Source: Sporomusa acidovorans
Lineage (GTDB): Bacteria; Bacillota; Negativicutes; Sporomusales; Sporomusaceae
Strand: one strand, 5' to 3'
Length of the DNA: 64,000 nucleotides
Assembly (NCBI RefSeq): GCF_002257695.2
Contig: NZ_CP155571.1
The notes beneath the pieces were generated by a model. The model searched no databases. It was given only the letters and a program-made list of their open reading frames with translations, and was not told where the DNA came from. Below, piece by piece: positions 61,954 to 64,000 of this stretch. Made by a program: the position numbers and the translations under genes. Numbering within the stretch: the stretch's first letter is position 1; each line of letters opens with the position of its first letter.

Positions 61954-63183
61954 ATGGATATTCGCGAAGCGTCATTAAAACTTCACCGTGATAACCAGGG
62001 AAAATTAGCAGTGGCTTCAAAAGTACCATTATCTTCCCGGCATGACCTCAGCCTGGCCTACACACCGGGTGTTGCCGAACCCTGCAAGGAGATAAAAAAT
62101 AATAAAGACTTGTCTTTTGAACTTACTTGCCGGGGCAACATGATTGCGGTTGTTTCGGACGGTACCCGGGTTTTGGGGCTGGGTGACATTGGCCCTGAAG
62201 CCGCCCTGCCGGTCATGGAAGGTAAATCTGTCCTGTTTAAAACATTCGGTGATGTCGACGCGGTGCCTATTTGTCTTGATACTAAAGATCCTGATAAAAT
62301 TATTGAGACAGTTAAACTCTTACAGCCTACTTTTGCCGGAATTAATTTAGAGGATTTTTCCTCGCCCAAATGCTATGACATTGAAGATACTTTGAAGGAA
62401 CAGATGGATATACCCGTATTCCATGACGATCAACATGGGACAGCAATTGCTGCCGTATCGGCGCTTATTGGCGCCTTGCGGTTTGTAAAAAAGGATTTGG
62501 CCACCGCCAAGATTGTTGTGAATGGTGCCGGGGCTGCGGGTACTGCCATTGGCCGGCTGCTGGTTAATGCCGGGGCGAAAAATGTAATTATGGTGGACGT
62601 TCATGGTGCCTTATACAAAGGTATGCCTGGCCTTAACCGTATTCAGACCGAATTGGCCAAGGTTACGAATCTTACTAAGCTGGAAGGCAAACTGGAATTT
62701 GTAGCCAAACATGCCGATGCGTTGATTGGTGTGTCGGCTCCGGGTGCTTTTACTAAAGAGATGATTCAAAATATGAACCCTGACCCGATTGTGATTGGCA
62801 TGGCCAATCCGGTACCGGAAATCAGCTATGAAGAAGCCAAAGCGGCCGGCGCCAAAGTAGCCGGGACAGGTCGTTCGGATGCACCTAATCAAGTCAATAA
62901 TGTATCCGTATTTCCCGGCGTATTTCGGGGGGCCATAGATGTACGGGCCCGTCAAATCAATGAGGCCATGAAAATTGCGGCTGTTTACGCAATTAGTAAT
63001 TTAATTCCCGAAAATGAATTAAGGGAAGACTATATTGTACCGGATCCTTTTGATCCGCGGGTCGCACCCGCCGTTGCCGCCGCTGTTGCCAAGGCAGCTA
63101 TGGACACTGGGGTTGCCCGGATTAACGTTGATCCTGAAGAAATTCGCAGAAGAACAGCAGAACGGATTAAGCTTAACCGCTAA
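61954..63183 (+). CDS. NAD(P)-dependent malic enzyme
   Basis: A 409-residue short-type malic enzyme that oxidatively decarboxylates malate to pyruvate. It has SLAYTPGVAEPCKEI (active Tyr), the metal-site segment HDDQHGTAIAAVSAL, the nucleotide fold VVNGAGAAGTAIGRLL and FPGVFRGAIDVRA. It lacks the phosphotransacetylase domain of longer MaeB proteins. GAGGGGG precedes ATG 61954. With aspA and fumarase it would form aspartate to fumarate to malate to pyruvate. Confidence 0.93.
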   Translation: MDIREASLKLHRDNQGKLAVASKVPLSSRHDLSLAYTPGVAEPCKEIKNNKDLSFELTCRGNMIAVVSDGTRVLGLGDIGPEAALPVMEGKSVLFKTFGDVDAVPICLDTKDPDKIIETVKLLQPTFAGINLEDFSSPKCYDIEDTLKEQMDIPVFHDDQHGTAIAAVSALIGALRFVKKDLATAKIVVNGAGAAGTAIGRLLVNAGAKNVIMVDVHGALYKGMPGLNRIQTELAKVTNLTKLEGKLEFVAKHADALIGVSAPGAFTKEMIQNMNPDPIVIGMANPVPEISYEEAKAAGAKVAGTGRSDAPNQVNNVSVFPGVFRGAIDVRARQINEAMKIAAVYAISNLIPENELREDYIVPDPFDPRVAPAVAAAVAKAAMDTGVARINVDPEEIRRRTAERIKLNR

Positions 63184-63199
63184 GCAAGGAGAGAAAAGA

Positions 63200-64000
63200 A
63201 TGCGCACAATCGATGCCTCGCAGATCACAGCCGCTGTCGCTAAGCTGGCTGTTGATGCCAATTATTATTTATCTAACGATGTTCGCAGCGCTTTAGAGAA
63301 CGCCCGGGAGCATGAAGAGTCGCCATTAGGGAAAACCATTCTTGACCAGTTAGTGGAAAATGCCTGCATTGCCCGTGATGAGCAAGTGCCGATTTGCCAG
63401 GATACAGGGATGGCTGTCGTGTTTATAGAAATTGGCCAGGATGTCCATGTTACCGGCGGCAGCATTGAGGAAGCTGTCAATGCCGGAGTAGCTAAAGGCT
63501 ATACGGAAGGTTATTTGCGAAAATCAGTGGTGGCGGAACCTCTGTTTAACCGTAAAAACACAGGAAATAATACTCCGGCTGTGTTGCATACCACTATTGT
63601 ACAGGGGGATAAAATTAAGATTACGCTGGCACCCAAAGGGTTTGGCAGTGAAAACATGAGCGCGCTAAAAATGTTTAAACCCTCGGATGGGTTGCCTGCT
63701 ATCCGGAAATTCGTCGTCGATACCATTTTTCATGCAGGTTCCAATCCCTGCCCGCCGATTATCGTCGGTATCGGCATTGGCGGTACAATGGAAAAAGCAG
63801 CTTTTTTGGCTAAAAAAGCCCTGATCCGCCCAATTGATAAGCAGAACTCTCATGCCGAATATGCCCGGCTTGAAAAGGAATTTCTGGATCTAATCAATCA
63901 AACGGGAGTGGGGCCGCAAGGCCTTGGTGGAAGAGTAACAGCGCTTGCTGTTAATATCGAATATTATCCAACCCATATTGCTGGTTTGCCGGTGGCAATC
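63200..64000 (+). CDS. Class I fumarase-type hydro-lyase, alpha subunit (partial)
   Basis: The first 267 residues of a two-subunit class I fumarase or related hydratase; the gene runs off the window. It has the iron-sulfur ligand Cys66 in VPICQDTGMAVVF, NTGNNTPAVLH and a second ligand Cys184 in GSNPCPPIIVGIGIGG. AAGGAGAG precedes ATG 63200, 16 bases after the malic enzyme gene. The normal reaction is fumarate/malate. Class I fumarase relatives also hydrate mesaconate, and no other mesaconase is visible, so it may serve both pathways. Confidence 0.88.
   Translation, partial: MRTIDASQITAAVAKLAVDANYYLSNDVRSALENAREHEESPLGKTILDQLVENACIARDEQVPICQDTGMAVVFIEIGQDVHVTGGSIEEAVNAGVAKGYTEGYLRKSVVAEPLFNRKNTGNNTPAVLHTTIVQGDKIKITLAPKGFGSENMSALKMFKPSDGLPAIRKFVVDTIFHAGSNPCPPIIVGIGIGGTMEKAAFLAKKALIRPIDKQNSHAEYARLEKEFLDLINQTGVGPQGLGGRVTALAVNIEYYPTHIAGLPVAI

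Noticed and set aside
1..64000. CRISPR arrays or prophage
   Set aside because: No regularly spaced direct repeats and no phage structural, integrase or lysis genes were seen.

Overview
The window looks like chromosome from an anaerobic, outer-membrane-bearing Firmicute of the Negativicutes (Sporomusa/Pelosinus-like). This rests on three SLH-domain porins (one partial), a TonB-dependent receptor and an RND efflux pair alongside Firmicute-style ribosome binding sites and regulators. Many B12-linked items are present: class II ribonucleotide reductase, glutamate mutase, a cobalamin riboswitch, a BtuB-like receptor and a UroD-family methyltransferase. The taxon is inferred from gene content only.

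1-7.2 kb: end of an SLH porin, a UroD-family methyltransferase, nrdJ behind two NrdR boxes (with a -1 frameshift near its 3' end), a convergent sigma-54 activator of TyrR type, a strongly structured intergenic segment that may encode a small RNA, and a VapBC-like toxin-antitoxin pair. 7.2-8.0 kb is a rearranged partial copy of the nrdJ 3' region interrupted by a hairpin MITE-like element.

8.0-16.1 kb: a regulator, a GPH-type transporter, two M20 amidohydrolases (AbgB-like and AbgA-like) and an SLH porin. 16.5-23.3 kb: a sigma-54 activator facing a clear -24/-12 promoter and an operon of RidA, a PatB-type PLP C-S lyase, an APC permease and another SLH porin. Each catabolic island therefore carries its own outer-membrane porin. 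23.4-29.2 kb: a DUF169 gene, a cobalamin riboswitch, a second riboswitch-like RNA, a Rep_3-like protein and a large BtuB-like receptor.

29.4-36.3 kb is a graveyard of gene fragments: a truncated IS1182-type transposase, a hemagglutinin fragment, GC-rich foreign DNA, a truncated stalk-domain gene, a frameshifted chemoreceptor, a broken second DUF169 copy, a transposase tail, a group II intron scrap and a third nrdJ scrap. Short GGGAC/GTCCC or GTGAGTCA palindromes sit at many of the breakpoints.

36.3-43.7 kb: HD-GYP protein, XRE regulator (possible ATT start), M23 peptidase, and a TetR-RND efflux operon. 44.0-49.8 kb: a self-contained fructose PTS operon with its own HPr and enzyme I. 49.9-64.0 kb: a GntR regulator and the methylaspartate pathway of glutamate fermentation (glmS-glmL-glmE, methylaspartate ammonia-lyase, a P-loop protein, citramalate/citrate lyase citDEF and ligase citC), followed by aspartate ammonia-lyase, malic enzyme and the start of a class I fumarase. 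Together these would take glutamate and aspartate to pyruvate and acetate. The terminal fumarase is the best local candidate for the otherwise missing mesaconase.
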